Position numbers and translations under genes: made by a program
The notes under the pieces: generated by a model
Database searches by the model: none
The model's input: the letters and a program-made list of their open reading frames with translations, nothing else
What the model was told of the DNA's origin: nothing
Source of the DNA: Adineta steineri
Taxonomy: Eukaryota; Rotifera; Eurotatoria; Adinetida; Adinetidae
Assembly (NCBI GenBank): GCA_905250115.1
Contig: CAJNOI010000100.1
Location: 44,404-108,403 of the forward strand
Reading direction: 5' to 3'
Length of the DNA stretch: 64,000 bases
In this document: positions 1 through 11,503 of the stretch, one piece after another
Numbering within the stretch: the first letter of the stretch is position 1
How the letters are laid out: each line of letters opens with the position of its first letter

Positions 1-1822
1 AATAATGATGATAAATGGTAAAGAAAATATGATCTATCTATCATTTTCTGCTTCATATCATTTTTTTCTTCCAGTTCTTTATCTATTGTTCTTTTTCTTT
101 GATTATCATTCTCGTACTATTTTATATAACCTTGGATTTTTATTTCTAATAGAAATATCTCAATAAATACTATAATGTAGAAAGTTTTCTTATGTTTCAT
201 ATAATAATTTTATTCAATATAAAATACTTCGTTTGAGTTGAAATTTTTAAAGAGATTGCTGATGTATGAATGTTCTCTTTCTCGTAGAGAAGAGTCCAAT
301 AAACATAAATTGTTTGCTTGTGTGTCCACAGGGTCAAAAAAACATCGAAAACGGATTTTTCCAGTAGATGTGAAGACGATATATTTTCACGAGAAAGAGT
401 GTTACTTGTAAAATAATTATTCATTTAAAGATCATAGTAAATCACACAGTATTTTTAAGCTTTCTTCAATCAAATATGATTATAAAACTATTTGATCAAT
501 ATTAATTCTTGACTGTCATCTACATCGTTCTAGATAAATTTAAAAGAAAGCATATGAGAAAATGAACTGTATATCAATAAAAAAAAATTAATTAATATAC
601 ATTGATATTTATTAGAACTTGTATAAAAACCATTTCGGAAATCAGTATGAATATTAAATGTAAACAATAAGAAAATTCTTTTTCCAATAGTTTTATTTTT
701 ATTTTATATATACTGTAAAAAAAAATTAACTAATGATAAAAAGACCTTTAAGAAATAAAATAAAAGTCGTGGAAAAAATAATTGATCAACATTGAATGGC
801 TAATATATTTTTGGAAATTATTGAGAATACAAAACTTGAAGATCTACAATAAAGTGAAAAAGAAAGTAGATATTGTTGATTTAATGAGTAACTTGAAGTT
901 TTTAAGATTAATCGAATTAATTAAGCACTTGATATTCACTCGTAACTGTTTGATTAATAATAAATATGCATAGACTTCAAGGGAACATAGCTAGATTCGT
1001 GAAAAAAAAGACAAAAAAAATAAGCATTCAATTCACAAGACATTGATAAAAACCTGCAGTATAGAGTTGATGCTTGTATATATTTATACAAGTGTTTTCT
1101 AATTATTTTTCTTATTTTTGATCCATGCTCCCCTGCATACAACGTGGTTTAAAAGTGACATAACATAAACTTCTTTTCAAAATTTTCATTATAGATCTAT
1201 AGTTTGATGTCATATCAAAAAGGTAGAAATACAACAATACATGTTTTGACAAATTCATCTAATATATATATACGTTAAATATGATATCGAACTATATATC
1301 TATAAAAGCAAATTTCAAAAGAAGTTCATGTTGTGTTACTTTTGGCCTACGCTATATGAACTATCTTATGATTAAGAATGTTATGTAAATAAAATAATAT
1401 TATTAAATGAGTACGAGTATACATATGGTTGCGATTGTGAAGATAAGATGATCATTTTCAGTAATGAGAATTGTTCTAATTAGCTAGATACAAAGACTTT
1501 TCATAGCTTAAAAGTTCTCTTCTTTTGAAATAAATCACAAGCGTAAGTTTTAATCTATGACAAAGCATTATTATTGTCAAGAAAGATATATGCATATAAA
1601 ATGATTATATTATAGAATTTTAAATTCTTATAAGAAAATTTTTGCAATAAAAAAGCATTTTTAGTACAATTAGTTCCTAGTATGAATATATGAGATTCGT
1701 TGATGTCAAATGTGATCTCACATTTTTGCGTACATTAAGCATATAACGAAAATCAAGTTAATATAAAGTCTGTTTTAGAAAAAAAAGTCAATTCTTTAGC
1801 AGTCGATAGTAGTATTGTGAAT
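1..1822. other. Intergenic, AT-rich, no gene recognised
   Basis: No reading frame with recognisable protein character or splice structure is seen here. The only structured item is a partial copy of the dispersed ~245-bp repeat family, annotated separately at 274-412. The rest is A/T-rich with short A and T runs. Confidence 0.5.
274..412 (+). repeat. Dispersed ~245-bp repeat family, copy A (partial)
   Basis: The 5' end of the family (CTTTCTCGTAGAGAAGAGTC, then AAACATAAATTGTTTGCTTG) is present. It is followed after an internal deletion by the 3' end (ACGAGAAAGAG...GTTACTTGTA). Six further copies occur in the window. The CTTTCTCGTAG and CTACGAGAAAG blocks near the two ends are inverted relative to each other, which suggests a MITE-like non-autonomous element. 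The superfamily is not determined. Confidence 0.7.
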
Positions 1823-4800
1823 CTACCATGTAATGACATAACGTTGCACCCGATTGTTTCCATTGTCGCTTACGTACAGAATACTTTCATCAGGACTCAA
1901 CATAACATGACTAGGTCCCTTTAACATCGTTGCATTGCAACCATTAACACCAGTTACGCCAATAATGGTTATTCCAGTTTTTGCTCCAGCTCTCCAAAGT
2001 TGCACACGGTGGTTTAGCTTGTCGGCAATATAGATATCGCCTGCTCGTGAGACACAAACGGCGTAGGGCTGATTTAATTGACTACTGTTTGTTCCCGATC
2101 CATAACCACCAGCTACAGTTGTACCGACTGTTGCATTGGAAAGATTGAAACGTTGAATTCGGCTATTACCGTAATCAGTGACATAAATATACGTATTATT
2201 TTCATCGATAAAGAGACCATAGGGTTGATTAATCTGAGTACTTCCAATGAATTGTGTACCGGCAGTGGCATTTGGCGCCCATTTCATGATCCGACTATTA
2301 CTGTTATCACAAACGTAAAGATTTCCTTTCGAGTCTCGCACTAATCCAATTCCGTTGCCGAAGGTGCTTGTCGTAGATCCATAAACGCCAGTACCTGCGA
2401 CCATAATACCGCTTGTTGCATTCTGTTTCCAGAACATGATGCGATGGTTCATATTATCATTGATGTATAAGTTCATTGATGCATCAACAACTATTTCTCC
2501 TGGATTATAAAGTTGACTTAAGCTGCTGCCTAAAATNNNNNNNNNNNNNNNNNNNNNNNNNNNNNNNNNNNNNNNNNNNNNNNNNNNNNNNNNNNNNNNN
2601 NNNNNNNNNNNNNNNNNNNNNNNNNNNNNNNNNNNNACTATTTCTCCTGGATTATAAAGTTGACTTAAGCTGCTGCCTAAAATACCAGTACCAGCAACCA
2701 TAATTAAGCTTGTAGCGTTCGGTTTTAGCTGCATCACTCTACTATTAGTACAATCAGCAATGAAAAGCGAACCGTCAACACCTAATGCCAGGCCATAGGG
2801 ATTTGCTAGACCATTACTATCATTTCCCGCTATACAATTGCTATGTCCAACGAAAGTAGATCCGCTGAGTGGAAACGGTGCTAAAAGAAATAATGAGAAT
2901 ATAAATTCAATACTTTTCCGATGGACAAAACGATTTGCAGAGATCTTTTCAACTGAGAACTAGAGAAGAAGAAGAAGGAGATATCATCATTGCTCTGACC
3001 TTCAAAGCACTTGATACAATATCAATCAAATGCCTTTGAAGTGAAATTGAACGGTTTTTTTTAAATGAGCACCGCTAACCATCGATCACTTTAGTATGAA
3101 AGTCTAATTAGTGGTGGCTGACATGACTAGACATATAACACATAGATTGATTTCGTAAACTCGATAGACACAATGTCCTTAAAATATATCATTTTTGTGC
3201 GATATAATAATTCCCACTGACGACATAGCACTCTCGTTTTGTATTCTAATATCTTTCTCATCTTCTGGTGATGCAAAATCGATCGTTCCATGTGAGTAAC
3301 GAGTAACTTATATTGCATCTACTATTTAAGTATTTGTAAGAAGAAGGACTAACACGACTAGATGACGGAATGAGCATTATATATCGAGCATATCAGCAAC
3401 ACTATTCCATTAGTTTGTTCTTATGTTCACAATGTAAGAAGAAATTCTTTGTCGTGTACTAGGAACATAAAGGAAGATCTACTTTTGTAAACTAATAGAG
3501 AATAATCAAATTCATTGTATGCTAGAAAATAGGAACGGAAAAAAGACTTATACTCATAATTACTCATAAGAACTTTTTTTGGTTATTTCATCGTTTATTA
3601 GGATGATAATATTCAATTTATCGTAATAGAATTCTTTCACTTCATGTTTTGTCTATGCAGACAACGATCGAAATTGTCTATTGACTGTCTATTCACAAAT
3701 GTCTTTGTTTAGTTTAAGTGTTAAGACAATAGAGTATGCTGACAAGAATAATCTTCTTCACTCATCCCTGATGTTCACTAACCAATGGTTAATGGTCTAT
3801 AAAAAACATTACAGACTATCTAATGTAGATTACGTACGAAGTGTTGTTGTTGCTGTTGTAGCCGATGTAGACGTTGTTGTTTTTGATGTTGTTGATGATG
3901 ATGTCGTCGATGTTGACGTTGTTGTTTTGGTTGTTGTCGTTGATGTCGACGTTGTTGTTGTTGACGAGGTACTCGATGAAGACGTTGTTGTTGATGATGA
4001 TGATGATGATGTGGTCGATGAAGACATTGTTGTTGTTGTCGTCGTTGATGTAGACGTTGTCGTTGTTGTTGTTATTATTGTTGACGTAGGCGATGTTGGT
4101 GTAGTTGTTGATGTAGACGATGTTGTTGTCGACGTAGACGTTTCTGTTGATGTTGTTATTATTGTTGACGTTGGCAATGTTGTTGCAGTTGTTGATGTAG
4201 ACGTTGCCACTGTTGATGTTGATGATGAAGTGTTTGATGTGTCAGTAGTTGATAATGTTGTTGGCGTTGTCGTCATTGATATAGTAGTGGATTCTATTTG
4301 AAAAATAGTATATTAATTCTTTTGATGTCAATTTTTTTAAAATCAAAAATTGGTTCTTTTTGTAAGATTGTAAACACTGAAATTGTCGTTATATCTCAAA
4401 GGAAAATCGATCACCATTATTAATACAACCTTTATTCATGAAATCAATCTTCATTTCACCTTCAGTCGATTATTCACTAAAGATCTGAAACTCATCATGA
4501 CGGGGAGTCATATAAAAAAAATAAAATGATTTTGTCTATATGTATTAGTTGATGAACTATTCTAAGAAAACTTTTCTCTGGTATTTATATGTTTATTCAT
4601 TTTTTCCTTTTATATTAACTATTAGATTTTCTAACTAGTAATAGCAGTTATTGATTCTGAATCGTTATTTTCACTTAAGGTACGTATTAGTGAAATTGGA
4701 TTTTATCTATAAATCAGTTGATAAAAGGTGTTTCCCTAGAAGTAGATGGTGAAATGCTGTTTTTCATTCTAACTGCGATCGATACAAGTGTAATGAAGGA

Positions 4801-5209
4801 ATCCATCAGTAATATTATATTGAATATTTAGACAAGAACTCAAATTTTAATTACCTTCGATTGCATTTTGAGATGGCGGTTGCGTTATAAATATAAATGT
4901 CGAGTTGAAGTTATCCATTACCCTTGCTGATGATGAGTAGTTGGCAAATAAAACGCATGTTTTATTATCTGCATAGCAGTTCAATCCTACATATGACGAT
5001 GGTACGGTAGAAAAGAATGCTTTACAAATACATTCTGAGCAGGTATCCTTGTATTCGATAATAGTAGTCGTATCGTTTGAATCGTACATTGCATTATTAA
5101 TAGAACCAATACGAGTTGTACAGTTACAATTAATAATTATAATTGTCAGAAGAAGAAAAGCGACTAGTAGTATCATATTCTCTATCAAATGCAAAGTAAA
5201 GAATTGCAA
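1823..5209 (-). CDS. Secreted Thr-rich linker plus NHL-repeat protein, three exons
   Basis: I assemble this as exons 5209-4855, 4293-3838 and 2880-1823, all GT-AG and all joined in phase 1. Exon 1 encodes a signal peptide (hydrophobic stretch around residues 11-27) and a small Cys-rich module containing CSECIC and NCYADNKTC. Exon 2 is a Thr/Ser-rich, mucin-like linker of 152 codons. Exon 3 encodes about six NHL beta-propeller blades, recognisable by repeated VAGTG, NQPYG/NPYG and LYV.D..N.R. motifs, and ends at TAG. The product is probably an extracellular or surface adhesion or ligand-binding protein; the precise ligand is unknown. Exon 3 is interrupted by a 100-N gap flanked by a 47-bp duplication. 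Collapsing both leaves the frame intact and gives about 573 residues. The exon joins are inferred from splice sites and frame, not from transcripts. Confidence 0.85.
2490..2683. other. Assembly gap of 100 N between identical 47-bp flanks
   Basis: Positions 2537-2636 are exactly 100 N. The 47 bases before the gap (2490-2536) are identical to the 47 bases after it (2637-2683). This is typical of two contig ends that overlap but were not merged, so the duplicated NHL fragment is probably an artefact. Repeat copy plus gap is 147 bp, a multiple of three. Confidence 0.9.
3838..4293 (-). repeat. Trinucleotide (ACN)n array encoding the Thr-rich linker
   Basis: The minus strand reads mostly ACN and TCN codons with a varying third base, so it is a coding trinucleotide array. 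This explains the long open frames on both strands. It is the middle exon of the NHL gene, flanked by phase 1 introns on both sides. Confidence 0.85.
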
Positions 5210-7754
5210 CTGCTCAGCTCGTTTTTAATAGAATGAAACCAGAAAAAAGTGCATCTATCTTTATTCTTTCTCTTTTTTTGTTGATTGTCTCCTGAAAAGA
5301 CATCTAGTTTAAATTGCTCGTCATACTTGAGTGCAGTAAAATTTTGTTCTTTGAAACTCAAAATACGTCAGTCTATGAACTCTTTCTCAACTAATACACT
5401 GAATAATTTCATTCTAAATATAAATCTCAATTAAAGTAATTCAAATGTGTTCTTTTAATATCGAAGAAAAGAACAAGTTTTTTTAATGGATATTAGCAAT
5501 TTAAAATTGATGAGATGTCTAATTTGAGTTAAAATATAGAGTATATATTCAAAACATACCTCTTTATTTAAACGACAAATTAAAAATAGAATATAAAAAC
5601 ACATTACTTACCACTAATAGAGGTTTAACAGTTCATCAACTCGTGAGTTCCTAAGCTTCAGTGCATTTTTTTTATCTAATGATTCTTCTTTTAATTATAA
5701 CAATTAAAGTAATTAAATATAAACGTTACTCAATTTTCCCTAATATTATCTAAATATGTTTTAGATTTTTCTTAAACTAGATTAATATGTGAAGATGATC
5801 CTGAGAGATAATCACGATTGAAATAGATTGAACGAAAAAATATTCTTGAATATTTAAAATTAGTCAATCAATTTGATTTTCGAACGTTTTCAATTATCTT
5901 TAACGACATCCAAGATTTTGTATTCGATGCTTCACCTAATCATAAATGTGATACACAAGAGAATCTGTTGCTGTTTATAACGTCTTAATTGCACCTTTCA
6001 GTATATATTTATATTGCATTCGAATAATTGATTTTCAACAGCCTTTTCTATTTATCGAATCATATACTATGTGTATTCTTGAATACATATTTTATATGTC
6101 TCATTCTGTTTTTTAAGTGTCCACACGTATCGCAAATGTAAAGTTATCCACTAGGCAGCGTTGTTATTTTTACTAAGTAATATATAGATGAAGTGTGTTC
6201 GTTATGTGCACATGTTCTATTGTTAAAACTTTGCAATTATAGTTGTCATCAATGATACTTAGAATACGGTAATATCTGAAAACACATGAATGAGAATAAA
6301 GAGAGAAGATGAGATAATGTTTTTTTCCAAAGTAGTCTCTTAATGAGATGGCATCGTTCAAATTTTTCACAAAGTAATATTTACAATTTAATACGTTTTA
6401 AAGTGCATTAAAATATTAGTTGAAATAGTAATATATATGTTTTACTTGTGAGAGATTTAATTAAATTTAACGTGGAACTCTACAAAAAAGAAGAGTTTAT
6501 TTTGTTGATAAATCAATAGCAGTTGTTTCTTTTCACCTCGTATCATATTGTCTGTTTTATACATACAGAGTAGAAAACTGTGTGACGCGTCATAAACAAT
6601 TTGTTGTTAACATATTTACATTGAAATAAACAGAGAACGAAATAATAGAAAAATAATTTGACTCGACCAGTTCTGTCGTTCTGGAATATTTTTATCATGT
6701 ATCTTGTATTTTTTTACATAAGTTATATATACGATAAGTATAGATATTACTTAATCTTTCATGCCATACTCTATGCATGCAAAACCTTTTCTGTATTCGA
6801 AATAAATGAAATGAATAAAAATTAATGCAGTGGAAAAGTTGTATGACAGTTTGTACTCTATGTTCATGAACAGAATATCAGAGTTTAATCGACAATTCGA
6901 AAAATAAATATTTATGTAAATTATAATTGTATACTATTGAGTCATAACTCATTCGAATATCTGTCATCAACTGTTAACAAAAAATTGAAATCTTGATAAA
7001 TATCATTCGAGAAGAAATTAGTACTTTTTACAATAATGAAAACTCATGCAATTACTCGATTAAAATAAACATATTTATCATTTGAAAATATTAAATGATG
7101 ACATTCAAGTATAAAACGCGTGCCCAATCGATTATTTTCTTTTGATGAGATGTATGTGAAGTACTACATCGTTTTATTCATAAAAACAAATTTTCATACA
7201 TTTATATATTTTTGCAACTATAGAGTTATAACTTGTGTACAATTCTTTATATAAATCTACATATGAGAAAAATTTAACGAAAAGAAATGTAATAATATTT
7301 TTCTTTCTATTAATCAATTCTGTAAATATATATTGAATAGAATAAATAATTACTTCTCTTTTCTATACACATATATTAATCAAACATATTAATGTTTTTT
7401 TTCCTCGTCATGTAATGTATAAAATATAAAACAGAGTTAATATCAGAAAAAAAAGATTATGCATTGAATGTGTGAACAAGAAAAAGAAAAATTTGATTAT
7501 ATTTTGTGAACTACAATATTTAATATTGTGTTGAAAAAAAATTTGATATCAATTTATAACGTTTTCATTCTGTCGAATATTTTTGTTCTATTCTTTGCAA
7601 TATAAATATTCGATCAACAAAAAAAACCTTTTAACATACTCTATCAAAAGAAAATAGGTAAACGAATAATACGTAGTTTAGTTGAATAACATATCATGCA
7701 GGGTAAAGAAATTATTTAAACACTGGAGGAAGTAAGTAAGAGTAATGTTACAGT
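5210..7754. other. Intergenic, 2.5 kb, nothing recognised
   Basis: AT-rich DNA with many short homopolymers. I see no open frame with protein-like composition, no splice-linked exons and no RNA gene. It may hold promoter sequence for the divergent genes on either side, but no specific motif can be supported. Confidence 0.5.
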
Positions 7755-7896
7755 TCTTCACTGATTGATTGAAGGGTAATCACAAATCTGAAGTCGGCTT
7801 TTTGAAATTGTTTGAATAAATAGTTTACTAGTAGTGACGACACATCGTTTCTACAAGAAAAAGCTGGGCGGGGTCTCTGTGCGAGCGTTACTTGTA
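7755..7896 (+). repeat. Dispersed ~245-bp repeat family, copy B (5'-truncated)
   Basis: This is the 3' half of the family: TTCACTGATTGATTG, then TTTGAAATTGTTTGAATAAA, then CATCGTTTCTACAAGAAAAAG, ending GAGCGTTACTTGTA. It lies about 40 bp upstream of the ATG at 7937, so it falls within the putative promoter or 5' UTR of that gene. Confidence 0.7.
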
Positions 7897-7936
7897 CATA
7901 AGGCATATTACAAAAAATAATTTTGATTAATTGTAG

Positions 7937-10723
7937 ATGAAAATGTTACTTCGTGTTATATATTTTCTTATATTTTTTAACATTTCCTGGTGTCAATATG
8001 ATTTAATTAATGTTTATCCAGGTACGAGAATGTCTGTTAACGATGATATGTTTGTTTCAGCATCAAATGCTTTCTATAATTTTGCTGTTCTTCTCTATCC
8101 ATTTCGAAATACTACTGATGGTGGATCTATATTATGTAATATGAGATATAATACAACTGATCGTTTTGTTCATAGTGTTGCTGTAATAGGTATTGCTAAA
8201 AATAGTAGTACGAATTCTGAACAATTTATGTTTGTTTTTGCTGCTGAAAAAATCTCAACAATGTCTCCGTATGTTTGTATTGGTATTATTACAAAATCAA
8301 CATGTAGTTATTCTTATTCATGTACAGATATGGGTATAATAGGATCTCATCAAGAATATTTCTTAATTGGTGTTGATACAAATGGAACTTTTGCATATGG
8401 ATTTACGAGTTTATTTGTATTTAAATTAGATATTTATGCAAATAAAATTATTTTAAATTTAACAACAGATTCTGTTTGGCCATCTCAAGGTTTTATACCA
8501 CATGCAATGGATATAGCTGATACATGGGGAGTCGTTGCTGGTTATGGATATGCAGATGAAAATAGACATAATTATGGTACACTTGGATGTTTAATTGATC
8601 TTTCAACATTAATAAATGCATCTTGTATATCCGTAACTAATGAATCAACATTTTTAATTCCATCCAATGTTGTTTCATACAATGATTTATATGAATTATC
8701 AGTTGCTATTCGTGGTAATAAAATACTTATTGGAATACTTCGTGTTTCGTCAGTTGTTATTCTTCAAAACTATGGATTATCATTAACTATTAATCGTATA
8801 CATATACTCTCTTTTCTTTCATCAAATTCCGTATGTCGTGTCGTTGATTGGGCTGATGATACAACAATAGCTATATTAGTTCAAGATCCATTTGAAACAT
8901 CATGGTCAACAACACAAATATTTTTTTATCGTGAAAATTCCGTAACACTTACATCTCCAATCTTTACATTTCCTAATAATCAACAAGTAATCGGTAGTCG
9001 TTTATCACGTCCATCATTTGCTCGATTTGGTATAACTATAAAAGGTAATATGGCTATACTTACAGATAAAGCTGATATATTAATTATTCCACTTGCATCT
9101 GCTGGTTATACTTCAAGTTGGATTTATAATATTGAACGTACTTATGTTTTTTATTTTCAACCAAAACTTTGTATTGGTGGAACTTATAAAAATCGTTCAA
9201 GTTTAGGTCCTTGTCAAATTTGTCCTTCAAATACACGAAATCCTGGTACATTCTCCTATGAAATTACTCAATGTATACCATGTTCAAATTCGTTTTGTCC
9301 ACTTGCATCATTAGCTGATATTACTAATTTAACTACAATATCTTCTTATAGTCAAGCAGTTGCCTATCCTGAAACAGCAGATACAACAGATATTGAAGAT
9401 ATTCTTTTAAAAAATATCTTTCAAATTGGTAATGATCCACATTGTTTATTAATTTCACCTGTTCTTTGGACAATCATTGCTAGTACTTTATGTTTTCTAT
9501 TTATATTATTTATTGTTACTATTGATTTATGTGGATATGAACCATGTATAAAATATAGTAAAACAATGAAGAAAATATTTAAACATACTGATATTATTGG
9601 TGAAGGTAAAATGTGGATTGGTGGTTTAACAACATTAGCTATAATTGTTCTTGTTTCATTTTCTTATTGGTTTTCGGCATCATTTATAAGACGATATCCA
9701 ATTGAAAATATATTTCAATCAGCTAAATTTTCTTGTGATCTATCATTAGTTAATGCACAATTTTCTACTGGTCTTGTATTACTTGCTATTCCAAAATCTG
9801 AAAGTGCACAACCAATATTTGATCTTCTTGATAAACAAATATTTAATTTAACTGCTGAATTAATAAATACAGGATTTACATGTAATTCAATAACTGCACA
9901 AGAAAATCTTATTAGTTCAAAATATGTTCCATTAATAATTGATTGTCAACAAACAATAACAACAGCAACAACATCCGTTACATTTTCATTACCAAGACAT
10001 TTAACAACTATACAAATAAATATTAGTGGTCCATATTGGATTGGAGCTATTCGTTTATGTATTCGTGGACATGGTCAAATAAGTGGTAGTAATACATTAC
10101 GTGAACTTGATTTTTGTGAATTTTATTCTACACCTAATCAAGCTATAAGTCGATATACATATATACCAATTGTATTTGTTAAAAATATAAATATGACACA
10201 ATCATTAAATCCAACAGATCCAGTTCTGTATTCAGGTATATGGATGCCAACATTTACAACTGTACCACTTTCAGATGAAGAATATTATGTTAAATTTGGT
10301 AATTATTTACGTTATACATCATCATCAACTATACTTCAAATAATGCTTGATGAACGTCCATTTTATATAAAAAATATTCAACAACCTATTGTTCGAACAG
10401 CTGAATTAATATTTCATAGTTTATTATTTACTTCATTATGTATTGAATTATTTGCTTTCTCTTTTCTATTTATCAAACTTCTTATTAAACCAATATGTCA
10501 ATCAATTGTTTATTTATTCAAAAAAATTTATCATCGAATTTTTCTGTTGAATGATTTACATTCATCAAATACAAATGATTCAATTTCAAAAATACAAACT
10601 CATCTAAAAGGAAGCATTGAATCGGATTCATTTATATATGAAAATAATCAAAGAAAAAATTCGAAAACTTGTTTAACATCTCAAACTGAACTAAATTCAA
10701 TTGAAACAATTAGTAAACTTTAG
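7937..10723 (+). CDS. Large multi-pass membrane protein with Cys-rich (ephrin-receptor-like) module, 928 aa
   Basis: A single uninterrupted exon. Residues 1-19 form a signal peptide. A long extracellular region (about 20-410) with many Asn-X-Ser/Thr sites and beta-rich, propeller-like composition follows. A compact Cys-rich segment (about 410-460, with CQICPSNTRNPGTF and CIPCSN) resembles the GCC2/GCC3 or ephrin-receptor-like fold. Hydrophobic segments near 505-535, 560-580 and 824-850 are probable membrane helices. A glycosylated loop separates the second and third, and the cytoplasmic tail is rich in Ser and Asn. The architecture suggests a cell-surface receptor or sensor. No enzymatic motif is visible. 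Family assignment beyond the Cys-rich module is inference. Confidence 0.75.
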   Translation: MKMLLRVIYFLIFFNISWCQYDLINVYPGTRMSVNDDMFVSASNAFYNFAVLLYPFRNTTDGGSILCNMRYNTTDRFVHSVAVIGIAKNSSTNSEQFMFVFAAEKISTMSPYVCIGIITKSTCSYSYSCTDMGIIGSHQEYFLIGVDTNGTFAYGFTSLFVFKLDIYANKIILNLTTDSVWPSQGFIPHAMDIADTWGVVAGYGYADENRHNYGTLGCLIDLSTLINASCISVTNESTFLIPSNVVSYNDLYELSVAIRGNKILIGILRVSSVVILQNYGLSLTINRIHILSFLSSNSVCRVVDWADDTTIAILVQDPFETSWSTTQIFFYRENSVTLTSPIFTFPNNQQVIGSRLSRPSFARFGITIKGNMAILTDKADILIIPLASAGYTSSWIYNIERTYVFYFQPKLCIGGTYKNRSSLGPCQICPSNTRNPGTFSYEITQCIPCSNSFCPLASLADITNLTTISSYSQAVAYPETADTTDIEDILLKNIFQIGNDPHCLLISPVLWTIIASTLCFLFILFIVTIDLCGYEPCIKYSKTMKKIFKHTDIIGEGKMWIGGLTTLAIIVLVSFSYWFSASFIRRYPIENIFQSAKFSCDLSLVNAQFSTGLVLLAIPKSESAQPIFDLLDKQIFNLTAELINTGFTCNSITAQENLISSKYVPLIIDCQQTITTATTSVTFSLPRHLTTIQINISGPYWIGAIRLCIRGHGQISGSNTLRELDFCEFYSTPNQAISRYTYIPIVFVKNINMTQSLNPTDPVLYSGIWMPTFTTVPLSDEEYYVKFGNYLRYTSSSTILQIMLDERPFYIKNIQQPIVRTAELIFHSLLFTSLCIELFAFSFLFIKLLIKPICQSIVYLFKKIYHRIFLLNDLHSSNTNDSISKIQTHLKGSIESDSFIYENNQRKNSKTCLTSQTELNSIETISKL

Positions 10724-10814
10724 ATTGAACGATATATTTATAATGGAAAAAAGAGAATTTTATACCATTTTTTCTTATTTTGAATAAGATAATTCGTCTT
10801 TAATAAAATATATT

Positions 10815-11060
10815 TTCTTTCTCGTACAGAAGAGTCCAGTAAACATAAATTGTCTGATTGATTGATTGATCCAAGAATTAAGTAAAGATATAAAAGTAAT
10901 TTCTTTTTATAAGGGCTGACCGAAAGGTAATCAAAATCGGGGAATTCAAATCTAAAGTCGGTCTTTTGAAATTGTTTGAATAAATAGTTTACTGATAGCG
11001 ATAAGACATATCATTTCTACGAGAAAGGGATGAGCGAGTTTCCAGACGAGCGTTACTTGT
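10815..11060 (+). repeat. Dispersed ~245-bp repeat family, copy C (near full length)
   Basis: Starts TTTCTTTCTCGTACAGAAGAG and ends CGAGCGTTACTTGT. It contains all internal blocks seen in other copies (ATTGATTGATCCAAG, AAGGTAATC, TTTGAAATTGTTTGAATAAA). It lies just downstream of the 928-aa gene. Confidence 0.75.
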
Positions 11061-11503
11061 TTAGTTGTAAAACAAAATTAGAATAAATCTGACTTTTGTT
11101 TCTCCTATACATATATATTGATGATCGATTTTATGGTTAAAATGAATATGTAATAATAATATATTTGATTAGTATCGGCATCTATACTGTTTTTTTATTC
11201 TTTCACGTCAAACATTAAGACGATAAGCACTGTTTTTCTCTTTCCTACGATCGACATGCTAGGCTGCAAGAAAAATCTTATATTTTTTGTTCTTCCTCTT
11301 GTAAATATATTTCTATTCTCGCGAAAACGTTGTTGTTGTTTTTTTCTTTCTATCGACCATGTGAATAACCTTTGCTCTCTCGTCTAACTATATTTGTTTA
11401 TCTACTTTCTTTTCCTTACAAATAATATAGGTCACATTCATGTGAAGTACCTAGACAACTTAATTTCTTTTAATCTTCGTCATATACGTGAAGCTAAATT
11501 TAT
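11061..11503. other. Intergenic, no gene recognised
   Basis: About 440 bp of AT-rich sequence with T-rich tracts. It is the likely 5' flank of the patatin-like gene. No defined regulatory motif is supported. Confidence 0.4.

Noticed and set aside
3681-4301. Plus-strand Val/Asp-rich frame of 206 codons
   Set aside because: It is antisense to the Thr-rich exon of the NHL gene and is explained by the trinucleotide array.
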